Program-made: the position numbers and the translations under genes
The notes under the pieces: model-generated
The model's input: the letters and a program-made list of their open reading frames with translations, nothing else
Database searches by the model: none
Told to the model about the DNA's origin: nothing
In this document: piece by piece, positions 44,529 to 53,109 of the stretch
Numbering within the stretch: position 1 is the first letter of the stretch
How the letters are laid out: every line of letters begins with the position of its first letter
Assembly: GCA_947475525.1 (NCBI GenBank)
Contig: CANJMI010000001.1
Location: 62,001 to 126,000, forward strand
Reading direction: 5' to 3'
DNA length: 64,000 nucleotides
DNA from: Polyangiaceae bacterium
Lineage (GTDB): Bacteria; Myxococcota_A; Polyangia; Polyangiales; Polyangiaceae

Positions 44529-45764
44529 TCATCGCCGCCCTACGTCTTTCTGCGCGCGGTAAGCCGCGAACGCCGAGCCTAGGATCGTCACGCAACGCTC
44601 GAGGCGGGGCACGTCGAGCACGTACGCAATCCGAGCCTCGGTTCTCCCGAGTCCTTCGGTCGCGTAAAACCCCGACGCGGGCGCGAGCATCACCGTCTCG
44701 CCGTCGAGGTCGAACTGCTCGAGCAAGAACCGACAAAAGCGATCGGCGTCATCGATTGGCAGCGGCGCCACGAGGTAAAATGCTCCCGCGGGCAAGGCGC
44801 AGTCGACCCCGATGCCTCGCAGCCCCGCGACGAGCGCATCGCGACGCGCGCGGTACTCGCTCACGACCTCGCGGAAGTAAGACGGCGGCGTATCGAGAGC
44901 CGCCATTGCGGCGTACTGGTCCACGGTCGCGGGCGACAGGCGAGCTTGACCGAACCGAAGCGCCGCTTCGCGGAGCGCCTTGTTGCGCGTGACGAGCGCG
45001 CCAATGCGGGCACCGCAGGCGCTGTAACGCTTCGACACGGAGTCGATGATGATCGCGTGCTCATCGAAGTCAGCGAGCGAAAGCAGGGACGCCGCGCGCG
45101 AGCCCTCGGGGCCGTCATAGACGAACTCGCGGTAGACCTCATCGCAGATGAAATAGAGGTTCCGCCTGCGGCAAATCGCCGCGAGCGCCTCGAGGTCCGC
45201 TCGCGACAACACGACGCCGGTAGGGTTGCCCGGCGTCGGCAGGCACAAGGCGCGCGTCTTGGGACCGATCGCCGCTTCGACGCGCTCCGGATCGATGCGA
45301 AAACCATCCTTCGCGAAGGTCGTCACCGCTCGAACGTTGACACCCAGCATGTGAGAAAAACCAGCGTAATTTGTGTAAAACGGCTCACAGACGAGCAACT
45401 CGTCGCCAGGCTCACAGACCGCCGCGATGGCGAACAACAACGCCTCGGAGCCGCCGACGGTGACGACGATATCGGCCGCGGAAACCGTCGCACCGCCGCC
45501 GTCCTGCGACAGCTCGGTGTAGTAGGTCGCGAGGCGCTCACGGTACGCGCGGAAACCGTCGCTCGGTGCGTACGCGAGCACACGCTCGTCGTAGCTGCGG
45601 TAAGCCGCGATCATCGCGGGGGGCGTCGCGATGTCGGGCTGGCCGATGTTCAATTGATGGACGACGAGCCCTCGCTCGCGGGCAGCGTCGGCAAGCGGCG
45701 TCAGGCGGCGAATAGGCGAGGCCGGAGCGAGTGCCCCACGTTGCGACAAGTGGAGAGCGGACAT
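44529..45764 (-). CDS. PLP-dependent class I aminotransferase
   Basis: A 411-residue fold-type I aminotransferase. Expected cofactor residues are present: NPTG (180-183), CDEVYREF (Asp208, Tyr211), the Schiff-base Lys245 in SVSKRYSACG, and a C-terminal Arg. The N-terminal LNIGQPDI is typical of the broad aspartate/alanine aminotransferase group. It begins 33 bases after dapF on the same strand, so a role in diaminopimelate/lysine synthesis, such as N-succinyl- or LL-DAP aminotransferase, is plausible but not shown by the motifs. Confidence 0.9.
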   Translation of the reverse strand: MSALHLSQRGALAPASPIRRLTPLADAARERGLVVHQLNIGQPDIATPPAMIAAYRSYDERVLAYAPSDGFRAYRERLATYYTELSQDGGGATVSAADIVVTVGGSEALLFAIAAVCEPGDELLVCEPFYTNYAGFSHMLGVNVRAVTTFAKDGFRIDPERVEAAIGPKTRALCLPTPGNPTGVVLSRADLEALAAICRRRNLYFICDEVYREFVYDGPEGSRAASLLSLADFDEHAIIIDSVSKRYSACGARIGALVTRNKALREAALRFGQARLSPATVDQYAAMAALDTPPSYFREVVSEYRARRDALVAGLRGIGVDCALPAGAFYLVAPLPIDDADRFCRFLLEQFDLDGETVMLAPASGFYATEGLGRTEARIAYVLDVPRLERCVTILGSAFAAYRAQKDVGRR

Positions 45765-45797
45765 CGGGAAAACGTATACCGCGTCCGCGAAGATGCG

Positions 45798-46583
45798 TCA
45801 GTCGAGGTTCGTTGTCCCGCGAAACGCAAGCTCCGCGGGTCCGCGCATCGTTGCGATTCCGGTGTGGGCGTCGATGGTGATCGCGAGTGCGCCGCCCGGC
45901 AGCACGACCTCGATGGCCTCCTTCGCGGATGCGAGCCCCGCCGCGACGGCCGCAGCCGCCACCGCGCACGCGCCTGTGCCACACGCCTCGGTTCGGCCGC
46001 AGCCACGCTCCCATACGATGACCTCGATTCGAGTCGAATGGACCACCCGGCAAAGTTCGACGTTGATGCCGCCCGGCGTGCCCGCCTCGAGCAGGGGGCC
46101 GATGCGATCGAGGTCCGCGTCGAGGTGCGGATCGAAGCTGACCGCGTGAGGATTGCCTAGGTCGACGCGCACAAACGCATGCCCCTCAAAAGCGGGCGTC
46201 AGCACCGGCCCTTCGAGGCGCGCTCGCCCCATCGCCACCGTCACACGATAGCTCCCGGCGCCGTCGCCTTCGAAGCTGCAGTGGCGCGGGCCCGCGTCGG
46301 CGATGACGACGAGCTCGCCGCGGACGAGCCCGCCGCGCACAGCCACGCTACCGACAACGCAGCGCACGCCGTTGCCGCACATCTCGGGGCGTGAGCCGTC
46401 GGCGTTGCGCACGATCATGCGCACACCCGTTGCGTCTTCGGCGATGGCAATCACGCCGTCCGCTCCAATACCGCGTCGCCGATCGCATAGCCGCGCCGCG
46501 AGCTCCGCTCCGGGATCTCCGCCGCGCACGACCACGAAATCGTTGCCGAGACCCTGCCACTTCTCGAACTCGAGCCCGCTCAT
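45798..46583 (-). CDS. dapF: Diaminopimelate epimerase
   Basis: Converts LL- to meso-diaminopimelate for peptidoglycan and lysine. The 261-residue protein has the two catalytic Cys in canonical motifs: Cys69 in MCGNGVRC and Cys201 in ACGTGACA, plus the N-terminal GLGNDFVV. The first half and second half are the related epimerase lobes. Followed by an aminotransferase gene and preceded by an outer-membrane protein gene. Confidence 0.97.
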   Translation of the reverse strand: MSGLEFEKWQGLGNDFVVVRGGDPGAELAARLCDRRRGIGADGVIAIAEDATGVRMIVRNADGSRPEMCGNGVRCVVGSVAVRGGLVRGELVVIADAGPRHCSFEGDGAGSYRVTVAMGRARLEGPVLTPAFEGHAFVRVDLGNPHAVSFDPHLDADLDRIGPLLEAGTPGGINVELCRVVHSTRIEVIVWERGCGRTEACGTGACAVAAAAVAAGLASAKEAIEVVLPGGALAITIDAHTGIATMRGPAELAFRGTTNLD

Positions 46584-46617
46584 CGGTTCACCAGATTGGT
46601 TTGGGGTAACCGTGTCC

Positions 46618-47295
46618 TCACGGCTTGTTCGCGAAATTCATGCGCCAGCCGAGCCATACCGTCGGGCGCACCGCCGAGGCGCTCCACATCATGTCGGCCT
46701 CGACAAACGGGCCCGTCGCGAGCTTCCAGACACGGAACCCCTCGTAGAACGCGCCGAGTGCAAAGCGCGATGCCGAACCCGAGTCGATAGGCCGAATGGC
46801 GTCATCGGCTCGAAGCGTTGATGAGACCACGCCGAGGCCGGACTCGAGCGATACGCCGAGGTCGCGGAAGGGCCCGCCCGCGACGTAGGCCGGGAACGCT
46901 TCGACACGAAATGCAAACGCTTGGTAGGTCGTCCGGTGTTGAGCCCCGACCAGCGCCCCGGCGTACCCCGCAAGGTTGAACGAGAGGTAGTCATTGAAGG
47001 TGATGCCCACCCACGCGCTCCCCGCCCCGCCGATCGAGTAGCCCGTGTCGGTGAGATACGCGCTCCGCCCGATTTGCCGCGCGTCATTCGGGTAACCGCG
47101 TGCCGAGCCAACCTGGGGGCCAAGCTGCATGCCGAACGTAAAGCCTCCACGACGAGCCGAGGGCCCCGGCGCGAAGTTCGAGTCGTCGGCGCGAGCGTCA
47201 GCGCTGGAAAAAACAAGCCCCGCGGCGACGACGCCCGACCCGAGCCACCTTGTGGAGAATCTGCGCGCAACAGCCTCTCGCCCCAGGTTTTCCAC
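46618..47295 (-). CDS. Putative outer-membrane beta-barrel protein
   Basis: A 225-residue protein with a signal peptide (about 1-33; LGSGVVAAGLVFSSADARAD) followed by alternating aromatic strands (FRVEAFPAYVAGGPF; WLGWRMNFANKP at the C-terminal end), consistent with a small outer-membrane barrel. The GTG at 47295 gives a normal signal length; longer frames would add ~80 atypical residues. A good promoter candidate lies about 95 bases upstream. No family recognised. It ends 34 bases before the dapF start codon. Confidence 0.68.
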   Translation of the reverse strand: MENLGREAVARRFSTRWLGSGVVAAGLVFSSADARADDSNFAPGPSARRGGFTFGMQLGPQVGSARGYPNDARQIGRSAYLTDTGYSIGGAGSAWVGITFNDYLSFNLAGYAGALVGAQHRTTYQAFAFRVEAFPAYVAGGPFRDLGVSLESGLGVVSSTLRADDAIRPIDSGSASRFALGAFYEGFRVWKLATGPFVEADMMWSASAVRPTVWLGWRMNFANKP

Positions 47296-47629
47296 AGGGG
47301 TGAAGCCCGATCGAGCCCCAACCCCTGAGCACAGGCGCAGGCTTGACAACATTTTCAGACGAGAGGCTTGACGACTCGAAAAACATCGAAAATAACCAAA
47401 AACATTAGTTAATTCAATCACTTGGCAACCATCCTTCGAGCAAGACCAAAGCTTAATGACGGCTTCGGCGGGTGCGCCCGCAATCGAAGCGAGCGGCGGG
47501 CACAGAGCGACTCCTGTGGAGAGGGGAGGGGGTCTGGACATCCTGTGGGAAACCCATCCCGGAGCGGCATTCAGCTACACCGAACCGCCGACGAGCGTCA
47601 AAGCGTCGATGCTGAAATTTTGCAAGAAA
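47296..47629. other. Intergenic AT-rich island with DnaA-box-like 9-mers
   Basis: Between two minus-strand genes this 334-base gap contains an unusually AT-rich stretch (about 47371-47425) in a very GC-rich genome. Near-consensus DnaA-box-like words flank it: TTTTCCACA (47288-47296), TGTGGAGAA (47251-47259, one mismatch each), TGTGGAGAG (47515-47523) and TGTGGGAAA (47544-47552). It also carries a 9-base direct repeat AGGCTTGAC (47339 and 47364) and the promoter listed separately. Confidence 0.35.
47389..47417 (-). promoter_or_regulatory. Sigma70-like promoter for the outer-membrane protein gene
   Basis: On the minus strand, TTGAAT (47412-47417) and TATTTT (47389-47394) are separated by exactly 17 bases, each matching 4 of 6 consensus positions. 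It lies in the only AT-rich stretch of the area, about 95 bases upstream of the GTG at 47295. Confidence 0.5.
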
Positions 47630-48226
47630 TCACGGCTCGGCGGGGGGGCGAAGCAGCCCGAAGAGCGAGTCGAGCATACGGTGGGTAAGTCCCCAAACGG
47701 TGTGCTCCCCAACACGCCAGGCTGGGAAGCTCAGGTCCTGCCCTTCGTGACGGTAGGAGTGCGTCGCCCGGCTCTCGCCTCGCAGCATCGGCGTAAGGGG
47801 GGCCCAGAGCACCTGCTCGACTTCAGCCGGATCGGGCTCGAGCACGACCTCGCTCTCGAGGACGAACACGTGCGGAACGATGACCATGTCGATGTGCTGC
47901 GTGCGCCACAGAGCCTGAACGTCATCGAGCGCGCCGAGGTAGCGGGCCGTTCGGGCAAGCTCGAGCCCGACCTCCTCCTGGGCCTCGCGGATCGCGGTCG
48001 CGAGGGAGTCCTGGTCGGCGGGATCGTGACGGCCCCCAGGAAGGGCGATGTGCCCGGACCACGGATCGGCGGCGTGCTCCGCGCGCTTGATAAGCAAGAC
48101 CTCGGGAGCATCGAGCCGCCGCATCACGACGGCCACCGCGGCCTCACGGGTGTCCGGACCGCGCGGCACCTCCGTGCGCAACGCGGCGCGAAAACGCGCG
48201 TCGAGTTCCACCAACGAGAGTTGCAC
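47630..48226 (-). CDS. Nudix hydrolase, CoA-pyrophosphatase-like
   Basis: A 198-residue hydrolase with a Nudix box beginning at [11 protein letters not shown] and ending [10 protein letters not shown], preceded by [20 protein letters not shown], which resembles the NUDT7/NudL CoA-pyrophosphatase group. It hydrolyses nucleoside-diphosphate-linked compounds; CoA as substrate is inferred from the flanking motif. GTG 48226 chosen, because the longer frame overlaps the divergent hpt gene. Divergent from hpt with 78 bases between starts. Confidence 0.82.
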   Translation of the reverse strand: MQLSLVELDARFRAALRTEVPRGPDTREAAVAVVMRRLDAPEVLLIKRAEHAADPWSGHIALPGGRHDPADQDSLATAIREAQEEVGLELARTARYLGALDDVQALWRTQHIDMVIVPHVFVLESEVVLEPDPAEVEQVLWAPLTPMLRGESRATHSYRHEGQDLSFPAWRVGEHTVWGLTHRMLDSLFGLLRPPAEP

Positions 48227-48304
48227 GGGGCGTCGTGTAGCACGTCTGCACGGAGCGCGCGGAGACGCTTGACCGCAAAGGATGCTGCCCGTAGCACTCT
48301 CGCC

Positions 48305-48829
48305 GTGAGCGAACGATTCAGCGTCTTTTTTTCCGCCGACCAGATCGCGGCACGCGTCCGGGAGCTCGGCGCGGAAATCACCCGGGACTACGCCGGCAAG
48401 CCGATCGTCCTCGTGTGCGTGCTCAAAGGCAGCTTCGTCCTCACAGCCGATCTCGCGCGCGCCATCGAAGGCGATGTCCGCATCGAATTCCTCGGCGTAC
48501 AGAGCTACGGCGAGGGCACCGAGACGACCGGGCAAGTCCAGATCACCCAGGACCTGACGAAGCCCATCGAAGGCGAACACGTCCTCGTCGTCGAAGACAT
48601 CGTCGATACGGGCCTCACCATCGCGCATCTCCTCGATCTCTTCCGCGCGCGCAAGCCGGCGAGCCTGAAGGTGTGCGCGCTCTTGCACAAACCGTCGCGC
48701 ACGCGCGTTGAGGTTCCGGTGGACTATTTGGGCTTCACGATCGAAGACAAGTTCGTCGTCGGGTACGGCCTGGACTTCGCGCAGCGTTACCGCAACCTGC
48801 CGTTCATCGGCGTCGTGGAGGCGAGCTGA
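48305..48829 (+). CDS. hpt: Hypoxanthine phosphoribosyltransferase
   Basis: Purine-salvage enzyme making IMP/GMP from hypoxanthine/guanine and PRPP; 174 residues. The PRPP-binding motif [13 protein letters not shown], the catalytic VCVLKGSF loop and the purine-binding [10 protein letters not shown] segment are all present. The start is a GTG at 48305; an upstream extension in the same frame is opposite the Nudix gene and is not credible. Its stop shares a base with the next gene (TGATG). Confidence 0.93.
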   Translation: MSERFSVFFSADQIAARVRELGAEITRDYAGKPIVLVCVLKGSFVLTADLARAIEGDVRIEFLGVQSYGEGTETTGQVQITQDLTKPIEGEHVLVVEDIVDTGLTIAHLLDLFRARKPASLKVCALLHKPSRTRVEVPVDYLGFTIEDKFVVGYGLDFAQRYRNLPFIGVVEAS

Positions 48830-49149
48830 TGGCCAGCGAAAAGCGCCTCGCGGTGCTCGAGAAAATGGTGGCCGGCGGCTCGAGCGACTCGTTCGTACTG
48901 TATGGCCTTGCGCTGGAATACGTAGGCTTCGATCGGACCGACGATGCCGTCGCCGCATTCGCGAAACTCCGCGAGCAAGACCCGAACTACGTTCCAGCGT
49001 ACCTGATGTGCGGCCAACTGCTCGGCAAGGTGAACCGCACGAGCGAGGCGCGCGAGTGGCTCACCGTGGGCTTAGAAAAAGCCCGCGCGAACCACAACGA
49101 GCATGCGGCCAGCGAGATTGAGTCGGCCTTGGCGTCACTCCCCGCGTAG
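48829..49149 (+). CDS. Small tetratricopeptide-repeat protein
   Basis: A 106-residue soluble protein built of two to three TPR-like helix pairs (VLYGLALEYVGFDRTDDAVAAF; VPAYLMCGQLLGKVNRTSEA). It is translationally coupled to hpt by TGATG, and its 3' end overlaps the convergent rarA by 15 bases. Small TPR proteins of this type are common in deltaproteobacteria; partner and function are unknown. Confidence 0.82.
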   Translation: MASEKRLAVLEKMVAGGSSDSFVLYGLALEYVGFDRTDDAVAAFAKLREQDPNYVPAYLMCGQLLGKVNRTSEAREWLTVGLEKARANHNEHAASEIESALASLPA

Positions 49150-50469
49150 CTTTTTCAGCCACTCGCCAATCTTGCCTTCGAGCCCGCGACTCGTCGGCTC
49201 GTAGTAGCGCTCGCCCGCAAGAGCCTCGGGCAGATAGGCCGCCCCACGCGCGAAGCCGTCCTGTTCATCGTGCGCGTAGCGGTACCCGTCGCCGTACCCG
49301 TGCTCCTTCATCAGCGTGGTCGGCGCATTGCGTAGGTGAAGCGGCACGGGCAGCGCTCCGGTCGCTTCGATGCGTTCTTTTGCCCGGTGCCAGGCGACGT
49401 TCGCCGCGTTCGATTTCGGCGCGCAGGCCAAGTAGATCGCGGTCTGCGCCATCGGGTAGATGCCCTCGGGCAATCCGAGTCGGCGGAAAGCCGCGTCGGC
49501 CGCGACGGTGAGCTCGAGCGCCCGCGGATCGGCGTTACCGACGTCCTCGCTCGCGAAGATGATCATGCGTCGCAGGATGAAGAGCGGATCGTCGCCGGCC
49601 TCGACCATGCGCATCATCCAGTAGACGGCGGCATCCGGATCGGAGCCACGCATTGACTTGATGAACGCGCTCGTGACGTTGTGATGCTCCTCCCCCGCCT
49701 TGTCGTACAAGAGAGTGCGGTGCCCAGCGACCGCGGCAACCTGCGCAACATCGACCGAGGGCAGGCCCGCGCGCTCGGCCTGCTCGGACGCGACCTCGAG
49801 CAGATTCAGTGAACGGCGACCGTCGCCGCGCGCAAGCTCGGCGATCGCGAAGAGCGCGTCCTCGTCAACCGCAAGCCTTCCGCCCAGCCCTTCGGGGTGC
49901 GCGAGGGCTCGACGCATCATCTGCACGAGGTCCTCTTTGTCGATCGCCTCGAGGCGAAAAACGGTGCATCGCGAGAGCAGCGGAGCGTTGAGCGCGAACG
50001 ATGGATTTTCGGTCGTCGCGCCGATCAACGTGACCGTGCCGTCCTCGACGTGGGGCAAGAACGCGTCCTGCTGCGCCTTGTTGAAGCGGTGGATTTCGTC
50101 GACGAACAAGATCGTGCGGCCCGCGCCTATCGCCCGTCGCTCGCGCGCATGTTCGACGATCACACGGACCTCGGCCACGCCGCCGAGCACGGCGCTGAAA
50201 GCCACGAACGTCGCGCGGGTAGACGCCGCGATCACCTGTGCGAGCGTGGTTTTTCCGGCGCCGGGTGGGCCCCAGAGAATGACGCTGGGCAGGCGGTCGG
50301 CCGCAATCGCTCGCGCGAGGGGACCGTTCGCGCAGATGAGCTCGCGGTGCCCGACGACGTCGGCAAGCGAGCTTGGCCGCATGCGTTCAGCGAGCGGAGC
50401 CGAGGCGCGCGCACGATGATCGAAAAGCCCGACGGCACTCTCGGGGAGACCTCGCCGCCGCACCGCCAT
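49135..50469 (-). CDS. rarA: Replication-associated recombination protein A (RarA/MgsA)
   Basis: AAA+ ATPase of the clamp-loader superfamily acting at stalled forks. The 444-residue protein shows Walker A GPPGAGKTT, Walker B VDEIHRFNKAQQD, sensor GATTENPSF, and the C-terminal DPDAAVYWMMRMVEAGDDP signature of RarA. ATG 50469 preferred; a GTG six bases upstream is possible. It converges on the TPR gene and is next to a small lipoprotein gene on the same strand. Confidence 0.94.
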   Translation of the reverse strand: MAVRRRGLPESAVGLFDHRARASAPLAERMRPSSLADVVGHRELICANGPLARAIAADRLPSVILWGPPGAGKTTLAQVIAASTRATFVAFSAVLGGVAEVRVIVEHARERRAIGAGRTILFVDEIHRFNKAQQDAFLPHVEDGTVTLIGATTENPSFALNAPLLSRCTVFRLEAIDKEDLVQMMRRALAHPEGLGGRLAVDEDALFAIAELARGDGRRSLNLLEVASEQAERAGLPSVDVAQVAAVAGHRTLLYDKAGEEHHNVTSAFIKSMRGSDPDAAVYWMMRMVEAGDDPLFILRRMIIFASEDVGNADPRALELTVAADAAFRRLGLPEGIYPMAQTAIYLACAPKSNAANVAWHRAKERIEATGALPVPLHLRNAPTTLMKEHGYGDGYRYAHDEQDGFARGAAYLPEALAGERYYEPTSRGLEGKIGEWLKKLRGE

Positions 50470-50521
50470 GCCCACCCGTGTAAGTCAGCCCGCCGCTGCG
50501 AGCAACGGTCGCCGACGACGC

Positions 50522-50911
50522 TCAGTTGGTGGATTTACGGAGGAGCACGCTGCGGCCGTCGCCGAGCTGCCAACGCAGGTGGCCGTCGTCTTCGATGCGA
50601 AAGTCAGCGGTCTCGCGCACGCCGTCCGAACGCAAAAAAGCGAGCGACAACGTGCCCTCGGTAACCTTCATCACTTCGAAGGTTCCTTCGCGGGGGGTCT
50701 CCGCCGGGATCGCAATGGACACGCGCGACCCCTCGAACTCGAACGAAGTACCGATGACCCAACCGGCCGCGCGCGTCGCTTGCGCGGGGGAGAAGTGCTC
50801 GACACGTTCGCCCACCCACTTGCCCTGAAGCTGGCGCTTCGGGCTCGTGCTGCACGCCAGCGTCGACGGAACGAGCGCGAGAGCGACCAGCCAGGCGAGA
50901 GGACGATGCAT
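50522..50911 (-). CDS. Small lipoprotein, uncharacterised
   Basis: A 129-residue protein with a lipoprotein signal (ALALVPSTLAC, Cys20). The body is beta-rich with a GKWVGERVEHF start and a final LRWQLGDGRSVLLRKS, compatible with a lipocalin-like or small barrel fold. No family recognised. Same strand as rarA. Confidence 0.75.
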   Translation of the reverse strand: MHRPLAWLVALALVPSTLACSTSPKRQLQGKWVGERVEHFSPAQATRAAGWVIGTSFEFEGSRVSIAIPAETPREGTFEVMKVTEGTLSLAFLRSDGVRETADFRIEDDGHLRWQLGDGRSVLLRKSTN

Positions 50912-51022
50912 CGCCCAATTCTAACGTCCGCGGCCCAAAAGGTACAACCTTGTCGCACAAATGCCTACATAGCCGCGTGCGCGGACTTCCGCAAAACGCG
51001 CGCCTAAGGTAGAGCCTCTCAC

Positions 51023-51775
51023 GTGCAGTCGCGTTTTTTCCCATTGAGGTTGTCCGCAGGCGCTCGGCGAGAACTTCTCGAAGGCCTAGTCGCTCGCTCC
51101 GCCGAGCGGATTGGAGGGCGCGCGCCGCTTATCGTGTTCGATCTGGACGGCACGCTCCTCGACAACCGCCCGCGCGTCGTCGCCATCTTGCACGAGCTCG
51201 CTGACCACTGGCGAGACACGCATCCCGTCGCCTCGGCTGCCGTTGGTAAGGCCGAAAACAACGACATCCGTTACGGCCTCATCGACAACCTGAAACACCT
51301 CGGAGTCGTCGAGCCCGAGCTCCTCGCGGCAGGCCAGCGCTTCTGGTTCGAGCGCTTTTTCATCGACGATTACCTGCGCCACGACGTCGCGCTCGCGGGG
51401 GCCGTCTCGTTCGCCAACCGTTGCTACGACGCTGGCGCCAACCTGATGTACCTCACCGGCCGCGACACGCCGAAGATGTCCCTCGGTACCCTGGCGAGTC
51501 TTCGAGATTGTGGCTTCCCTATCGCCACGGTCGGCACGAGCCTGGTGACGAAACCCGCTTTTGACATTCCCGATGACCGCTTCAAGCGCGAGACCGGGGC
51601 GCTGCTCGAGCGGGTCGGTCCGGTGCTCGCGGTGTTCGACAACGAGCCGGGGAACTGCAATGCGCTCCTCGAGAGCCATCGCGCGTGCGTCTCCATCCTG
51701 CTCGATACCCACCACGCGCCGAACCCGCCCGAGCTCTTGTCGGGCATCGCGGTGATCGACACGTTCGAAACATGA
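51023..51775 (+). CDS. HAD-superfamily phosphatase
   Basis: A 250-residue HAD hydrolase: DLDGTLLDNR (Asp40/Asp42, motif I), motif II in YLTGRD, a motif III Lys later, and motif IV as VFDNEPGNCNA. The last, with FDNEPGN, is unusual compared with the normal DD or GDxxxD and suggests a distinct subfamily. A cap helix separates motifs I and II. The GTG at 51023 is the likely start. It is translationally coupled (ATGA) to a lipoprotein gene and heads a four-gene run with two propeller proteins. Substrate unknown. Confidence 0.88.
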   Translation: MQSRFFPLRLSAGARRELLEGLVARSAERIGGRAPLIVFDLDGTLLDNRPRVVAILHELADHWRDTHPVASAAVGKAENNDIRYGLIDNLKHLGVVEPELLAAGQRFWFERFFIDDYLRHDVALAGAVSFANRCYDAGANLMYLTGRDTPKMSLGTLASLRDCGFPIATVGTSLVTKPAFDIPDDRFKRETGALLERVGPVLAVFDNEPGNCNALLESHRACVSILLDTHHAPNPPELLSGIAVIDTFET

Positions 51776-53043
51776 AGCGACTCGCCGTGCTCGCCGTGCT
51801 CTTGGGCTGCGATCCTGCCGGCCAATCGGCGCTCCGGGCTCCGCCTTTGGAGGGGAGCGAGACTGCGGCTTCCAGCGTCGTTCCGCAGCCGAAATCGCTC
51901 GCGATCGCAGACGCCTCGTCGTCGGCCGGTGGGCGTGACCTCGGTACGCCACCCCCCGTGGTGTTGCCACCGGAGCCGCTCTCGTTAGGCGAGCCCGTCG
52001 CGCCTGAGCTCCCCGCTGCGGCCAAGGTCGAGCTCGCAGGGGTGGCGCTCGAAGCGCGCTGGAGCTGGCCTCGGCCGAGTGAGAACGCGGGAGACGAGCC
52101 CGCCCCGTCACGCGCACGCGTCGCGGCCGACCACGCGATCCAGCTCACGTCGAACGGTCGGATGCGTTTCGGGTTTCAGTCGGCGCGACTGACGCTACCC
52201 GCCGGGACCGAGTTGCTCGCGCGGGCCGACCGCTACGGCGCCTTGCTGGTGTGGCCCGATCGCGGCGAGTACCGTGTGCTCGTACCAGGAATGCTGCGTG
52301 CCACCCTCGGCGATCGGCGGCTCGACGCAAGCCCGCTCTCGAAAGGCAAGGCGACCGAGCGCGGCGTAGGTACCCGCATCGGACTCGCGGTGCGGCGGGT
52401 CGAGTTGACGAGCAGTTTCGGCATGGTGACCCTCGAGCTTGCGCGCGTTCGAGAAGCCGGCCTCGGTGGCGCGGTGCTCTGCCGGACCCTGGTAGAGTGG
52501 GCCGGCATCGATCCTTCGGTCAGCCTTTGCCTCGGCGAGGCGGAAGGCGAACTCCCCCTCAGCGCAAGCTATGTCTGGGGCTCGAACACCAAGGCCGAAT
52601 CGGTGCGCTTCGAGGTGACGAGCCTCGTGGTCCACGAGAAAGACGCGTCACCCGTGTACGTTCCCCCGGCGGAAGCGAAACCACGCAGCGCGGGCGTGCC
52701 CGGTCCGAGCTCGGCCGTGCTCGTCACCGAAGAGGAGCAAGGCGCCCTCGGCTTAGGAAAAGACAGCGTCCCCGCGCCAAAGGGCTCGCCCTTGCACGCG
52801 ACACTGAGCACCGTGAACTGGAGCGATCGGACGATGATCGCGGTGCTCGACGGCTCGCCCGTGGCCTACCTCGCGCCAAACGGACACGCCCGGCTCGACC
52901 ACCTCAGACCGACGCGACATCGCTTGCACTGGCGCTCCTTCTTCGGCGAGGAAACCTCCACTCCGGAGGACGTCGAACCGCCCGCAACATCTCGATATCC
53001 ATTGGAATTCATCGGAGACGACGAGGGCGCCCCACGCCCTTGA
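51772..53043 (+). CDS. Lipoprotein with C-terminal PEGA-like strands
   Basis: A 423-residue lipoprotein; the signal is very short (MKRLAVLAVLLGC, Cys13). Pro/Ser-rich linker to ~75, then beta-rich segments (GALLVWPDRGEYRVLVPGM; LELARVREAGLGGA). Near the end VLDGSPVAYLAPNGHARLDHL and HRLHWRSFFGEE look like a PEGA-type surface-binding module. Coupled to the HAD gene by ATGA and followed after 66 bases by the first propeller gene. Function unknown. Confidence 0.75.
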   Translation: MKRLAVLAVLLGCDPAGQSALRAPPLEGSETAASSVVPQPKSLAIADASSSAGGRDLGTPPPVVLPPEPLSLGEPVAPELPAAAKVELAGVALEARWSWPRPSENAGDEPAPSRARVAADHAIQLTSNGRMRFGFQSARLTLPAGTELLARADRYGALLVWPDRGEYRVLVPGMLRATLGDRRLDASPLSKGKATERGVGTRIGLAVRRVELTSSFGMVTLELARVREAGLGGAVLCRTLVEWAGIDPSVSLCLGEAEGELPLSASYVWGSNTKAESVRFEVTSLVVHEKDASPVYVPPAEAKPRSAGVPGPSSAVLVTEEEQGALGLGKDSVPAPKGSPLHATLSTVNWSDRTMIAVLDGSPVAYLAPNGHARLDHLRPTRHRLHWRSFFGEETSTPEDVEPPATSRYPLEFIGDDEGAPRP

Positions 53044-53109
53044 GCCGCAGGCGGCGACCGATGTTGAGGATGGACGCGTAAGGGGCTTCGTTCTACGACC
53101 CTCGGTGCT

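Noticed and set aside
47456-48304. Long N-terminal extension of hpt
   Set aside because: The Hpt family starts near the GTG at 48305; the extension lies opposite the Nudix gene and has no recognisable domain.
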